From Alphaproteobacteria bacterium (GTDB lineage: Bacteria; Pseudomonadota; Alphaproteobacteria; CADEGL01), in NCBI GenBank assembly GCA_026400755.1, contig JAPLOM010000003.1, positions 1-61,457 of the forward strand: a stretch of 61,457 bases of DNA, read 5' to 3'. Positions 20,252 through 29,177 of the stretch are shown in pieces. The notes beneath the pieces were generated by a model. The model was not told the DNA's origin. It ran no database searches and saw only the letters and a program-made list of their open reading frames with translations. The number at the start of each line of letters is the position of its first letter. Position 1 is the stretch's first letter. Made by a program: the position numbers and the translations under genes.

Positions 20252-21813
20252 GGCCCTTCCAGCGATGCCTGTACGTATTCGCGCGTGCGTTCGGGCACCA
20301 GCGCATCCTTCAGACCGATCCGAAAGCAGATGATCGCCCAGGCCGAGACGGCCAGCATGTCGACGCCGAACGTCAGATAACCCCGACCGCCGAAGCTGCC
20401 GGCCCACGAAAGGAATGTGAGACCGATCAAGAGCAGAAACAGCCAACGCGAACCGCCGAGATCGAGCGCGGTCTTCTCGCGGTCGATGGCCAGCTTGAGG
20501 AGGAATAGCGCGATACCCAAGGCCACGACCAAGTCCAGCCGCCAGATGGTGGGAAAGCCGCACCAATAGATGACCAGCGCGGCGATGACGAAGCCGGCCG
20601 GCGCCAGGGCGGAGGCGAACGGCAGGCGGAACGGCCGCGGCTGGTCGGGCAGCTGGCGCCGCAACGCCAGGATCGCCACAGGCCCGATGCAGAAGGACAG
20701 CACAACGGTCGCCGAATTGAGTGCGACCAGTTCCGTGAACGGCAGGGTCAACACGACAATGGCGCCCGCCACGAAACCCAGGATGAGCGCGTTGAAGGGC
20801 ACGTCGCGCTTGGACAATTTGTTGAACACGCGCGGGAAGAAGCCGTTGTGCGAGAGCGCGTAGCCGAGCCGCGCATTGGAGCCGGTCGCGATCAAGGCCG
20901 CGCCGAAGGGGCCGACCACGGCGCCCGCATAGAGAAGCGAAATCAGCCAGCCCAGGCCCGTGATCATCGCGACGCCCGCGATAGGGCCAAGATCATGACC
21001 GAAGGCAAGCACACGCCAGCCGCCGGACAGAGCCTCGGCCGGCACACCGCCGATGAAGGCGGTCTGAAGCAACGCATAGACGCCGAAACAGACCAGAACC
21101 GAAAAAATGAGCGCTAGGGGCACGTTCACTTGCGCGTTCTCGGCCTCGCCCGCCAGATCGATGACATGGCGAAAGCCGATATAGCTGAACACCACGCCGC
21201 CCGCCGCCACCGCGCTCAGGACGCCGGCGGCGCCGAACGGCGCGAAGCCGCCATGGGCGGTGAAGTTCGCGGGCTCCAGCACCGTCGCCAGCAGCGTCAA
21301 GCCGATGATGACGGGAATCGCGATCTTGAAGATCGTGACCAGCGAGTTGGCCTTGTCGAGCCACGCCACGCCCAGCGCATTGATGACGATCATCACGGCC
21401 AGCACGGCAATGGCCACGAACTGACCAAGGCGCGACAGCTCGCCCGAGCCGCCGGGAACCACCAGCTCCGGCACCGCGGAAGCCACGTATTTGAGGATCG
21501 CGATGGTCTCGATGGGCGCGATGGTCATATAGCCGAACCACGCCGACCAGCCGATCACCGCGCTGACCATGGCGCCGTGGGAATAATGGGGCAGGCGCGC
21601 GATGGCGCCGGCCTCGGGCAAAGCGCCCGCGATCTCGGCGAAGCTCAACGCCACCAGCATGACGGCCAGGAGGCCGATCAACCACGCCACCAGCGCGGCC
21701 GGGCCCGCATGCTGGGCCGCCAGCATGGGCGCGAACAGCCAGCCCGATCCCAAGACGCCGCCGATGCCGATGAAGGTGAGGCCCGCGAGACCGATGGACC
21801 GTCTGAGCGCCAT
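20248..21813 (-). CDS. APC-family amino acid permease
   Basis: Inner-membrane amino acid/polyamine transporter of 521 residues with about twelve hydrophobic helices. The first helix carries the APC substrate motif GLTFIGIGGVLGSGWLFAP, and helix 6 shows VFSYIGFRHVIDLAGEAEN, typical of the family. I use the ATG at 21813 (MALRRSIG) in place of one ten codons upstream because the family begins here. The specific amino acid cannot be read from sequence. It is divergent from the substrate-binding protein gene, with 122 bases between starts, and it runs into the LprI-like gene. Confidence 0.9.
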   Translation of the reverse strand: MALRRSIGLAGLTFIGIGGVLGSGWLFAPMLAAQHAGPAALVAWLIGLLAVMLVALSFAEIAGALPEAGAIARLPHYSHGAMVSAVIGWSAWFGYMTIAPIETIAILKYVASAVPELVVPGGSGELSRLGQFVAIAVLAVMIVINALGVAWLDKANSLVTIFKIAIPVIIGLTLLATVLEPANFTAHGGFAPFGAAGVLSAVAAGGVVFSYIGFRHVIDLAGEAENAQVNVPLALIFSVLVCFGVYALLQTAFIGGVPAEALSGGWRVLAFGHDLGPIAGVAMITGLGWLISLLYAGAVVGPFGAALIATGSNARLGYALSHNGFFPRVFNKLSKRDVPFNALILGFVAGAIVVLTLPFTELVALNSATVVLSFCIGPVAILALRRQLPDQPRPFRLPFASALAPAGFVIAALVIYWCGFPTIWRLDLVVALGIALFLLKLAIDREKTALDLGGSRWLFLLLIGLTFLSWAGSFGGRGYLTFGVDMLAVSAWAIICFRIGLKDALVPERTREYVQASLEGP

Positions 21814-21935
21814 GCCGCATTCCCCGACGCGAAGCGGCCACAAGCTTGCCGAATCGCGCGCCGTTGTACACCGGCCGGTGGCTGCCCGATAGGCGATGGG
21901 TTAGGTTGGGGTGCTTCGCGCGGGAAAAGGTGACG

Positions 21936-23225
21936 ATGACAATCCGGGCCGGACGGCTTGCCGCAAGCGTGTTGAGCGTTCTGGCCGTGGCCTTGGCCGC
22001 TTCGGCCGCCGCGCGCGCCCAGGTGCCGATCGGCAACCTGGTCGATATGACCGGCGATACGGCGATCGTCAGCAAGGAATACAGCCAGGGCAAGATCGAC
22101 GCGCTGGAGTGGATCAACCGGAACGGCGGCGTGAACGGCAAACGCATCGACGCCGACACGGTCGACTACGGCTACGCCGTGCCGCGCGCCCTCGCCACCT
22201 ATCGGAAATGGGCGAGCCAACCGAAGGTGACGGCGATCCAAGGCTGGGGCACGGCCGACACCGAGGCGCTGATCGACTTCGTCAACAAAGACCAGATTCC
22301 GTATTACTCGGCGTCCTACTCAGCACCACTGGCGGATCCCACCGGCAAGGGGCCGTCGAGCAAGCGCGCCGCGCCCTACAACTTTCCCATGGGTCCGACT
22401 TATTCGGACGGCTTGCGCGCCTTGCTGCAATGGGCGGCGGAGGATTGGAAGAAGCAGGGCAAAAGCGGCAAGCCAAAATACGTCCACATGGGCGACAACC
22501 ACCCCTATCCCAACGCGCCGAAGCGCGCGGGCGAAGAATACGCCAAGGAACGCGGCTTCGAGGTTTTGCCCGCCATCCAGTACTCGCTAACGCCGGGCGA
22601 CTTCCGCGCCCAATGCCTGACCTTGAAGGAGACCGGCGCGGATTACGCGTTCCTGGCCAACACGTCCGATTCCAACATCGCGCTCTTGAAGGCCTGCGCG
22701 GCGCTGGACGTGAAGACACAGATGATGGCCAACATCTGGGGCATGGACGAGAACGCGATGAAGGCGGCAGGCCAGGCCGCGGACGGCGTCGTGTGGGTGA
22801 TGGGCGCAGCGACATGGGGCGACGACGTACCCGGGATGAAGACGGTGCGCGACGTATCCAAGATGTCCGACCCGCGAGGGACGGCTTATCGCGCCGTGCA
22901 TTACATCCGTGGCGTCTGCGCCGTGTTCTTCATGAAGGAGGCGATGGCGTGGGCCGACGCGAACGGCGGCATCACCGGGCCCAATATCAAGAAGGGCATG
23001 TATCAAAAGAAGGAATGGGTGCCCGCGGGCCTCGAAGGAGCTTGCCCGCCCGGCACCTGGACCGAGAGTGACCATCGCGCCTTCACCCGCATCGCGATCT
23101 ACTGGGCCACGGTGAAAGGCTCGACCGATGCGCCGCTGGCGGAGCTGATGCGCACCGGCACGATCGGGATGAGGAAAATCTATCAGGCCGACGTGCCCCG
23201 GAAATCGAACTGGCTGGGCTGGTAG
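21936..23225 (+). CDS. ABC-type branched-chain-like substrate-binding protein, orphan
   Basis: A 429-residue periplasmic binding protein of the LivK/peripla_BP_6 type. It has a signal peptide (MTIRAGRLAASVLSVLAVAL, cleavage after ARAQ), then VPIGNLVDMTGDTAIVSKEY and YSQGKIDALEWINRNGGVNG, the usual opening of this fold. The ATG at 21936 follows AAAAGGTGACG. No permease or ATPase genes of a Liv system are nearby, so it must work with a transporter encoded elsewhere or have a sensing role. Ligand unknown. Very AT-rich sequence follows its stop. Confidence 0.88.
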   Translation: MTIRAGRLAASVLSVLAVALAASAAARAQVPIGNLVDMTGDTAIVSKEYSQGKIDALEWINRNGGVNGKRIDADTVDYGYAVPRALATYRKWASQPKVTAIQGWGTADTEALIDFVNKDQIPYYSASYSAPLADPTGKGPSSKRAAPYNFPMGPTYSDGLRALLQWAAEDWKKQGKSGKPKYVHMGDNHPYPNAPKRAGEEYAKERGFEVLPAIQYSLTPGDFRAQCLTLKETGADYAFLANTSDSNIALLKACAALDVKTQMMANIWGMDENAMKAAGQAADGVVWVMGAATWGDDVPGMKTVRDVSKMSDPRGTAYRAVHYIRGVCAVFFMKEAMAWADANGGITGPNIKKGMYQKKEWVPAGLEGACPPGTWTESDHRAFTRIAIYWATVKGSTDAPLAELMRTGTIGMRKIYQADVPRKSNWLGW

Positions 23226-23337
23226 GTTTTACTCACAGGAAAAGTCTATAAGTATTTGATTTATAATAATAATTTCGTCAAGATCGACCGGCGAAAATAC
23301 CTTTTTATCGCCATATTTCGGACCCGAAGCAGCCACC
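23226..23337. promoter_or_regulatory. AT-rich promoter-like region before the structured RNA
   Basis: Sharp drop in GC between the binding-protein gene and the structured RNA. It contains TATAAT at 23262-23267 on the plus strand, without a good -35 element at standard spacing, and a weak hairpin GGCGA/TCGCC at about 23290-23312. It probably holds the promoter for the RNA and perhaps for the ccm operon. Confidence 0.4.
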
Positions 23338-23472
23338 GTGCGAAGGCCTAATCTTCCTCGTGGCGAACCCCTCTCGGAGGCCCACCCCTTAGCCTCCGAA
23401 GATGGTCCGGGCAGAACCCCGGACCGCACCACCGGCCGCCGAGTTCCCCCCAACTCGGCGGCCACTTTTTTT
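23338..23472 (+). ncRNA. structured intergenic RNA ending in a perfect terminator
   Basis: A nested set of stems reads on the plus strand. GTGCG (23338-23342) pairs with CGCAC (23425-23429); ATCTTC (23351-23356) with GAAGAT (23398-23403); CGGAGGC (23375-23381) with GCCTCCG (23392-23398); GGTCCGGG (23404-23411) with CCCGGACC (23418-23425). A 12-bp terminator follows. No open frame is convincing here. It could be a free small RNA or a leader that controls ccmA, whose TTG start lies 70 bases beyond the terminator. I could not match it to 6S, SRP RNA or a known riboswitch by eye. Confidence 0.55.
23434..23472 (+). terminator. strong rho-independent terminator upstream of ccmA
   Basis: GGCCGCCGAGTT (23434-23445) pairs perfectly with AACTCGGCGGCC (23452-23463) around a six-C loop, followed by AC and seven T (23466-23472). 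Twelve uninterrupted base pairs plus a T-run make this one of the clearest terminators in the window. Confidence 0.85.
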
Positions 23473-23542
23473 GCCCATCGCCAATCGCCGCGTCCTCCCA
23501 AATCCGATAGCTTCGCCGCCGCCATCATCGACGAGGAACGCG

Positions 23543-24154
23543 TTGTTCACGGGCCGCGGTTTAATTTGCGCACGAGGCGAGCGGATCGTGTTCCGCGCGC
23601 TCGACTTCGCGCTGCGCCCTGGCGGCGCACTGGTGCTGGCGGGCCGCAATGGCGCGGGCAAGACCAGCCTGTTGCGTCTGATGGCCGGCCTGCTGCCGCC
23701 TGTCGGCGGCACGCTCGAATGGGATGCGGCACCGCTCGATCCCGATACGCACCGCGCGCGTCTGCGCTATGTCGGCCATGCCGATGCGCTGAAGGCTGCG
23801 CTGACGGTGCGGGAGAATCTTTCCTTCTGGGCCACGTTCGACGGCGGCGGCGATGTCGGCGCGGCATTGGCCGGCTTCGACCTCGCGGCCCAGGCTGAAA
23901 CGCCGGTGCGTTTTCTATCGGCCGGTCAGCGGCGGCGCACCGCGCTGGCGCGCCTTCTTCTGGCGCCGCGCACGCTATGGCTGCTCGACGAGCCGGGCGC
24001 GTCGCTCGACGCGGCAGGCGTCGAAACATTGTCCCGCGCCATCGGCGCGCATCGCGCCAAGGGCGGCATGGTCGTGCTGTCCGCTCATGGCGCGCCGCCC
24101 TTGGCCAGACACGACACGCTCGACATCGACGCGCTTTCGATGGCGACCGCATGA
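23543..24154 (+). CDS. ccmA: cytochrome c biogenesis ABC ATPase CcmA
   Basis: ATP-binding subunit (203 residues) of the CcmABCD complex that releases haem-loaded CcmE. Walker A is LAGRNGAGKTSLLRLMAG, the signature region is FLSAGQRRRTALARLL, and Walker B is LWLLDEPGASLD. The start is the TTG at 23543, directly after GAGGAACGCG; codons upstream are not conserved in type. It opens the nine-gene ccm operon and overlaps ccmB by four bases (ATGA). It lies downstream of the structured RNA and its terminator. Confidence 0.93.
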   Translation: MFTGRGLICARGERIVFRALDFALRPGGALVLAGRNGAGKTSLLRLMAGLLPPVGGTLEWDAAPLDPDTHRARLRYVGHADALKAALTVRENLSFWATFDGGGDVGAALAGFDLAAQAETPVRFLSAGQRRRTALARLLLAPRTLWLLDEPGASLDAAGVETLSRAIGAHRAKGGMVVLSAHGAPPLARHDTLDIDALSMATA

Positions 24155-24816
24155 GCGCATTCGCCGCCCTGCTTCGCCGCGATCTGCGTCTGGCCGTGCG
24201 GAACGGCGGCGACGCCTTGATGGTGGTGGCATTCTTCATCGTTGCGGGCGTCCTGTTTCCCTTTGGCGTGGGTGCCGAGCCCGCCGTGCTCGCGCGCATC
24301 GCGCCGGGCCTGGTGTGGGTGATGGCGCTGTTGTCCGTGCTGCTGTCGCTCGACCGGCTGTTCCAGTCGGATTACGAGGACGGCTCGCTCGCCCAGATCC
24401 TGCTGTCGCCCCAGGCGCTGGTTCTGGCCGTCGCGGCCAAGATTGCGGCGCACTGGCTGGTCACCGCCGTACCGCTGATGATCGCGACACCGCTCTTGGC
24501 GCTTCTTCTCTCGCTCGATCCCGCGCTGCTGCCGCCGCTTCTTCTTGGCATGCTTCTGGGCACACCGACCTTGGCCATCTTGGGCGCCATCGGCGCCGCG
24601 CTGGCGCTGGGTGCGCGGCGCGGCGGCGTGCTGCTCTCGCTCCTCGTGCTGCCGCTCTATATTCCTGTCCTGGTCTTCGGCGCCGGCGCGGTCGGCGCCG
24701 CCGCTTCGGGCGAACCGTTCCAGGCGCCATTGATGGCATTGGGCGCGTTCCTGCTGGCCGCGCTGGCTTTGGGGCCATGGGCCGCGGCCGCCTCCTTACG
24801 ACAGGCCGCGCAATGA
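24151..24816 (+). CDS. ccmB: haem exporter subunit CcmB
   Basis: Integral membrane partner of CcmA, 221 residues with about six hydrophobic helices. Family segments include FFIVAGVLFPFGVG near the N-terminus, LLSLDRLFQSDYEDGSLAQI, and the PLYIPVLVFGAGAV motif typical of CcmB. The ATG at 24151 overlaps the ccmA stop (ATGA), so the two are coupled. A 50-base gap precedes ccmC. Confidence 0.93.
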   Translation: MSAFAALLRRDLRLAVRNGGDALMVVAFFIVAGVLFPFGVGAEPAVLARIAPGLVWVMALLSVLLSLDRLFQSDYEDGSLAQILLSPQALVLAVAAKIAAHWLVTAVPLMIATPLLALLLSLDPALLPPLLLGMLLGTPTLAILGAIGAALALGARRGGVLLSLLVLPLYIPVLVFGAGAVGAAASGEPFQAPLMALGAFLLAALALGPWAAAASLRQAAQ

Positions 24817-24866
24817 GGCGTCCCTGGTCAAAGCGCCGCCCAACGGCTACATCCTAGGCGACGCGT

Positions 24867-25583
24867 ATGCATAGATTCGCCAATCCCAATCGCTTCTTAC
24901 GCTTGGCGCGCGCGGTCTTTCCGTGGGCCGTGGGCGCGACCGTAGCGTTTCTGGGCGCCGGTCTCTATTACGCCCTCTTCGCCTCGCCGCCCGACTATCA
25001 GCAGGGCGAGACGGTGCGGATCATGTACGTCCACGTGCCTTCGGCATGGATGGCCATGTTCGTTTACGCCGCGATCGCGGCGGCCAGCGCCTCGGCCCTG
25101 ATCTGGAAGCATCCCTTGGCCGACATTTTCGCGCGCGCGGCCTCGCCCATTGGCGCGGCGTTCACCTTCCTCGCACTCGTCACCGGCTCCTTGTGGGGCA
25201 AGCCCATGTGGGGCGCGTGGTGGGTGTGGGATGCGCGGCTGACCTCGGTGCTGATCCTCTTCTTCCTCTATCTCGGCCACATGGCGCTCTTGAACGCGTT
25301 CGACGATCCCGCGCGTGGCCAGCGCGCGGCGGCGATCCTGGCGCTGGTGGGCGTGGTGAATCTGCCCATCATCAAGTTTTCGGTCGATTGGTGGAACACG
25401 CTGCACCAGCCGGCCAGCGTGGTGCGCATGGGCGGGCCGTCGATCCATCCCGACATGCTGACGCCGCTTCTCCTCATGGCTGCCGGCTTCACGGCCTACT
25501 TCGTCATGACCGTGATCCTGCGCATCGAGGCCGAAATCCTGGCGCGCCGCGTGCGCGCCCACCGGCTGATGCAGGGGAGCTGA
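24867..25583 (+). CDS. ccmC: haem transporter CcmC
   Basis: Inner-membrane haem-handling protein (238 residues, six helices) that loads haem onto CcmE. It carries the tryptophan-rich WWD motif WGAWWVWDARLT (residues 115-126), flanked by the conserved His of YVHVPSA (near 56) and a second in NTLHQPASV. Length and order fit the family. It is followed two bases later by ccmD. Confidence 0.96.
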   Translation: MHRFANPNRFLRLARAVFPWAVGATVAFLGAGLYYALFASPPDYQQGETVRIMYVHVPSAWMAMFVYAAIAAASASALIWKHPLADIFARAASPIGAAFTFLALVTGSLWGKPMWGAWWVWDARLTSVLILFFLYLGHMALLNAFDDPARGQRAAAILALVGVVNLPIIKFSVDWWNTLHQPASVVRMGGPSIHPDMLTPLLLMAAGFTAYFVMTVILRIEAEILARRVRAHRLMQGS

Positions 25584-25585
25584 CG

Positions 25586-25762
25586 ATGATAGCGCCCCTC
25601 TTCGTTTTCGCCGCGGCGACACCCACCTATGGCGCATACGTCTATCCCGCTTATCTGGCGGCCATCGTGGTGCTGGGTGCCCTGCTGATCGCATCGGTAC
25701 GCCGCCGCGCCCGCGCGCGCCGCGAGGCGCAGGCGCTGCCCCCGCGCGGAGACTCGGCGTGA
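25586..25762 (+). CDS. ccmD: haem exporter protein CcmD
   Basis: A 58-residue single-span membrane protein that stabilises the CcmABC-CcmE complex. It has the family pattern: a short periplasmic start with GAYVYPAYLAA, one hydrophobic helix (IVVLGALLIASV), then a basic, arginine-rich cytoplasmic tail (RRRARARREAQAL). The ATG at 25586 follows the ccmC stop by two bases; its stop overlaps the GTG of ccmE. Confidence 0.88.
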   Translation: MIAPLFVFAAATPTYGAYVYPAYLAAIVVLGALLIASVRRRARARREAQALPPRGDSA

Positions 25763-26202
25763 AGCCGAAACGACGGCGCCTTCTCTTCGTCCTGATCGGC
25801 TTGGCGCTGCTCGGCGGCGCGGTCGCGCTGGCGCTGTCCGCCCTGCGCGACACGATGGTGTTCTTTTACGCGCCGACGGAGCTGGCCGAAAAGCCGCCGC
25901 GGGCTGGCGCCTCCTTGCGCGTCGGCGGCTTGGTCGAGGAAGGCAGCGTCGTGCGCGACGGCACGCAGGTGACGTTCCGCATCACCGATCTCACCAGCAG
26001 CGTGCCGGTCACCTATACCGGCGTCCTGCCCGATTTGTTCCGCGAGGGGCAAGGCATCGTGGTCGAGGGCAAGCTCCAGCCCGACGGCACCTTCGCCGCC
26101 ACGCGCGTCCTGGCCAAGCACGACGAAAAGTATATGCCGCCCGAGGTGGCCGAGGCGCTGAAGAAGTCCGGCCAATGGCGGCCGGACGTGGCGAAGACGT
26201 GA
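25759..26202 (+). CDS. ccmE: cytochrome c maturation haem chaperone CcmE
   Basis: Periplasmic haem chaperone anchored by one N-terminal helix (residues 8-29), 147 residues. The covalent haem-binding histidine is in KHDEKYMPPE (His near 121, with the conserved Tyr four residues on). The beta-barrel core includes VRDGTQVTFRITD and GVLPDLFREGQGIVVEG. The GTG at 25759 overlaps the ccmD stop (GTGA). ccmF follows after four bases. Confidence 0.96.
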   Translation: MKPKRRRLLFVLIGLALLGGAVALALSALRDTMVFFYAPTELAEKPPRAGASLRVGGLVEEGSVVRDGTQVTFRITDLTSSVPVTYTGVLPDLFREGQGIVVEGKLQPDGTFAATRVLAKHDEKYMPPEVAEALKKSGQWRPDVAKT

Positions 26203-26206
26203 CGTC

Positions 26207-28190
26207 ATGATCGTCGAAGCCGGCCATTACGCGCTCGTCCTGGCCCTCGTCCTGTCCGCGTTGCAGGCGTGTTTGCCGCTCGTGGGCGCCGCGCGCGGCA
26301 ACGCGCGGCTGATGGCCATGGGCCCGTCGCTGGCGGGCGGGCAGCCTCTTCTGACCCGGCGCTGCTTTCGCCGCCCTGATCGCGGCCTATGTGCAATCGG
26401 ATTTCTCGGTCGCGAACGTGGTGGCCAACAGCCACTCGACCAAACCCATGCTCTACAAGGTGAGCGCCGCGTGGGGAAACCACGAAGGCTCCCTGCTTCT
26501 GTGGGTGCTGATTCTGGCGCTGTTCGGCGCGGCCGTGGCCGGCTTCGGCGGCAATTTGCCGGCAGCGCTGAAGGCGCGCGTCCTGTCCGCGCAGGGCATG
26601 ATCGCGACCGGATTTTTCCTGTTCATCATCTTCACCTCCAATCCCTTCGCGCGGATCTTCCCGCCACCCATGGACGGGGAAGGCTTCAACCCGCTGCTGC
26701 AAGACCCGGGCTTGGCGTTCCATCCGCCCTTCCTCTATCTCGGCTATGTCGGCTTCTCGATCACCTTTGCCTTCGCGATCGCCGCGTTGATCGAAGGACG
26801 CGTCGATCCGGCCTGGGCGCGTTGGGTGCGACCCTGGGCGCTGGCGGCATGGAGTTTCCTGACCATCGGCATCGCGCTGGGAAGCTGGTGGGCCTATTAC
26901 GAATTGGGCTGGGGCGGCTTCTGGTTCTGGGACCCGGTCGAGAATGCCTCGTTCCTGCCCTGGCTTGTCGGCACCGCGCTGATCCATTCGGCGTCCGTCG
27001 CCGAGAAGCGCGATGCGCTCAAGAGCTGGACCATCTTGCTGGCCATCCTGGCCTTCTCGCTGTCGCTGGTGGGCACGTTCCTGGTCCGCTCGGGCGTTCT
27101 GACCTCGGTGCATGCCTTCGCCAACGATCCCGAGCGCGGCCTGTTCATCCTGGTGCTGCTGGCGGTCGCGGTCGGCGGCGCGTTCCTTCTCTATGCGCTG
27201 CGCGCGCCGGCGCTCAAGCCGGGCGGGCTGTTCGCGCCAATCTCGCGCGAGGGCGCGCTTGTGCTCAACAACCTGCTTCTCTCCGTCGCGGCGGCGGCTG
27301 TCCTGTTGGGCACGCTTTATCCGCTGTTCCTCGACGCGCTCGGCGGCGCGCGCATCTCGGTCGGCCCGCCCTACTTCAACGCGACCTTCCTGCCACTCAT
27401 GCTGCCGCTGTTCGTGGTCATGGGCTTCGGCCCCATGCTGGCGTGGAAGCGCGGCGACGTGGCCGGCGCCCTGCAACGCCTGCGCGCGGCCATGGGCGTG
27501 GCGGGCGGTGTCGCCATCGGCGTTCTGATCTTCGACCATGATCGTCACATCTTGGCCGCCATCGCGCTGGCCCTGGCCGCGTGGATCGCCGCCGGCACGT
27601 TCGTGGAACTGGCCGAACGCATCCGCCTGTTCCGTTCGCCCATCGCCGACACGCTGGCTCGCGCGCGAGGATTGCCGCGCGCCGCCTATGGCATGACGGT
27701 CGCACATCTCGGCATCGCCATCCTGATCGCGGGCGTGACCGCCACCAGCGCGTGGCAGACCGAGCTGATCCAGACCATGCGCGTGGGCGAGAACGTCACC
27801 GTCGCGGGCTATCGCTTCACCTTCGAGGGCGTCAGTGAGGTGCCGGGCGCCAACTACCGCGCCGAGCGCGGCGCGTTCCTGGTCGAGCGCAACGGCCGCA
27901 CCATCGCGCATCTGTTCCCGGAGCGACGCTTCTATCCGGTCGAGCAGCGCCAGACCACCGAGGCCGCGATCCACACGACGTTCTTTTCCGATCTCTACGC
28001 CGTGGTCGGCGACGGCGACGGCAAGGGCGGGCACGTCGTGCGCATCTATCACAATCCGCTGGTGCCCTGGATCTGGATCGGCGCGATCGTGACCGCGCTG
28101 GGCGGCGGCATCTCGCTGACCGACCGGCGCCACCGCGTGGGCGCGCCCGCGCGCGCGGATCGCGGCACCGCACCCCAGGCGGCGGAATAG
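26207..28190 (+). pseudogene. ccmF: cytochrome c haem lyase subunit CcmF, frameshifted
   Basis: CcmF joins haem from CcmE to apocytochrome c. The ATG at 26207 starts a correct N-terminus (MIVEAGHYALVLALVLSALQ, PLVGAARGNARLMAMGPS), but after GGQPLLT the frame turns to nonsense. The expected sequence resumes one frame over from about 26361 (AAFAALIAAYVQSDFSVANV) and continues intact to 28190, with the WWD motif GWGGFWFWDPVENAS and HEGSLLLWVLILALFG. The shift lies near 26354-26361 and equals one extra base (or two lost). Since the rest of the operon is intact, a sequencing error is quite possible; if real, c-type cytochrome assembly would fail. Confidence 0.88.
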
Positions 28191-28721
28191 ATGCGGCGTC
28201 TTCTCTATATCCTGCCGGTCGTACTGTTGGGTCTGGTCGCGGTCCTGGCCTATTTGCGCCTGGGCAAGGACCCTTCGATCCTGCCCTCCGCCCTGATCGA
28301 CCGGCCGGCGCCGGAGTTTGCCCTGCCGCCCTTGCTCGACGGCGTGCCCGGCCTGGCGACCGCCGACCTCAAGGGCCAGGTCGCGCTAGTCAACGTCTTC
28401 GCCTCCTGGTGCGCGCCGTGCCGGGTGGAGCATCCGGTCTTCCTGCGCTTGAAGGAAGAAGGCCGTGTCGCGATCTACGGCATCAACTACAAGGACAAGC
28501 CGGAGGATGCGACCGCGTGGCTGCAGCGGCTGGGCAATCCCTACACACGCATCGGCGCCGACCGCGAAGGTCGTGCCGCCATCGAATGGGGCGTCTATGG
28601 CGTGCCCGAGACCTTCGTGATCGATCGCGAGGGACGCATTCGCTATCGCCATGTCGGCCCCGTCCAGCCGCGCGATCTGGACGAGAAGATTCTGCCGCTC
28701 CTAAGAGAGCTGCAGAAATGA
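28191..28721 (+). CDS. ccmG: thiol:disulfide oxidoreductase CcmG/DsbE
   Basis: Membrane-anchored periplasmic thioredoxin-like protein (176 residues) that keeps apocytochrome and CcmH cysteines reduced. One N-terminal helix (residues 4-21) precedes the thioredoxin fold with the active site FASWCAPCRVEHP (Cys 74 and 77). The cis-proline loop is GVYGVPETFVID, the DsbE signature. It begins immediately after the ccmF stop and overlaps ccmH by four bases. Confidence 0.96.
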   Translation: MRRLLYILPVVLLGLVAVLAYLRLGKDPSILPSALIDRPAPEFALPPLLDGVPGLATADLKGQVALVNVFASWCAPCRVEHPVFLRLKEEGRVAIYGINYKDKPEDATAWLQRLGNPYTRIGADREGRAAIEWGVYGVPETFVIDREGRIRYRHVGPVQPRDLDEKILPLLRELQK

Positions 28722-29176
28722 TCCGCGCGCTGGCCCTGCTGCTCGTCCTTCTCACCGCCACGCCCGCTTGGACCGTCGAGCCCGACGAGATTCTGGCCGA
28801 TCCAGCGCAGGAAGCACGCGCGCGCGAAGTCGGCCAGGAGCTGCGTTGCCTGGTCTGCCAGAACCAGGCGATCGACGATTCCAACGCACCGCTGGCGCGC
28901 GACCTGCGCATTCTGGTGCGCGAGCGGATCAAGGCCGGCGACAGCAACGCCCAGGTGATGGATTTCGTCGTCGCGCGCTACGGCGACTTCGTGCGCCTGC
29001 GCCCGCCCATGCGCGCCGAAACCTATCTTCTGTGGTTCGGTCCAGCGCTGATCCTCGCGATCGCTTTGAGCGCCCTGCTCCTGGCCTTGCGCCGCCGCAA
29101 GGCCGCGTCGCGCACGGTGCCCTTGGATGCCAACGAGCGCGCACGCCTCGACAAGATTTTGGGCGGCGAGCCCTAG
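28718..29176 (+). CDS. ccmH: cytochrome c maturation protein CcmH (short form)
   Basis: Membrane-anchored thiol protein of 152 residues. After a signal sequence comes the redox motif LRCLVCQNQAIDDSNA (Cys 44 and 47) that handles apocytochrome CXXCH thiols. A C-terminal helix (YLLWFGPALILAIALSALLL) anchors it. The tetratricopeptide half found in E. coli CcmH is a separate gene here (ccmI), the usual alphaproteobacterial arrangement. Its ATG overlaps the ccmG stop (ATGA). Confidence 0.95.
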   Translation: MIRALALLLVLLTATPAWTVEPDEILADPAQEARAREVGQELRCLVCQNQAIDDSNAPLARDLRILVRERIKAGDSNAQVMDFVVARYGDFVRLRPPMRAETYLLWFGPALILAIALSALLLALRRRKAASRTVPLDANERARLDKILGGEP

Positions 29177-29177
29177 G

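Noticed and set aside
26345-26365. Programmed ribosomal frameshift in ccmF
   Set aside because: No slippery heptamer or downstream pseudoknot is apparent and CcmF is not known to use frameshifting.
26205-28133. 642-residue minus-strand open frame opposite ccmF
   Set aside because: Antisense shadow of ccmF; the composition is typical of the complement of a GC-rich membrane protein gene.
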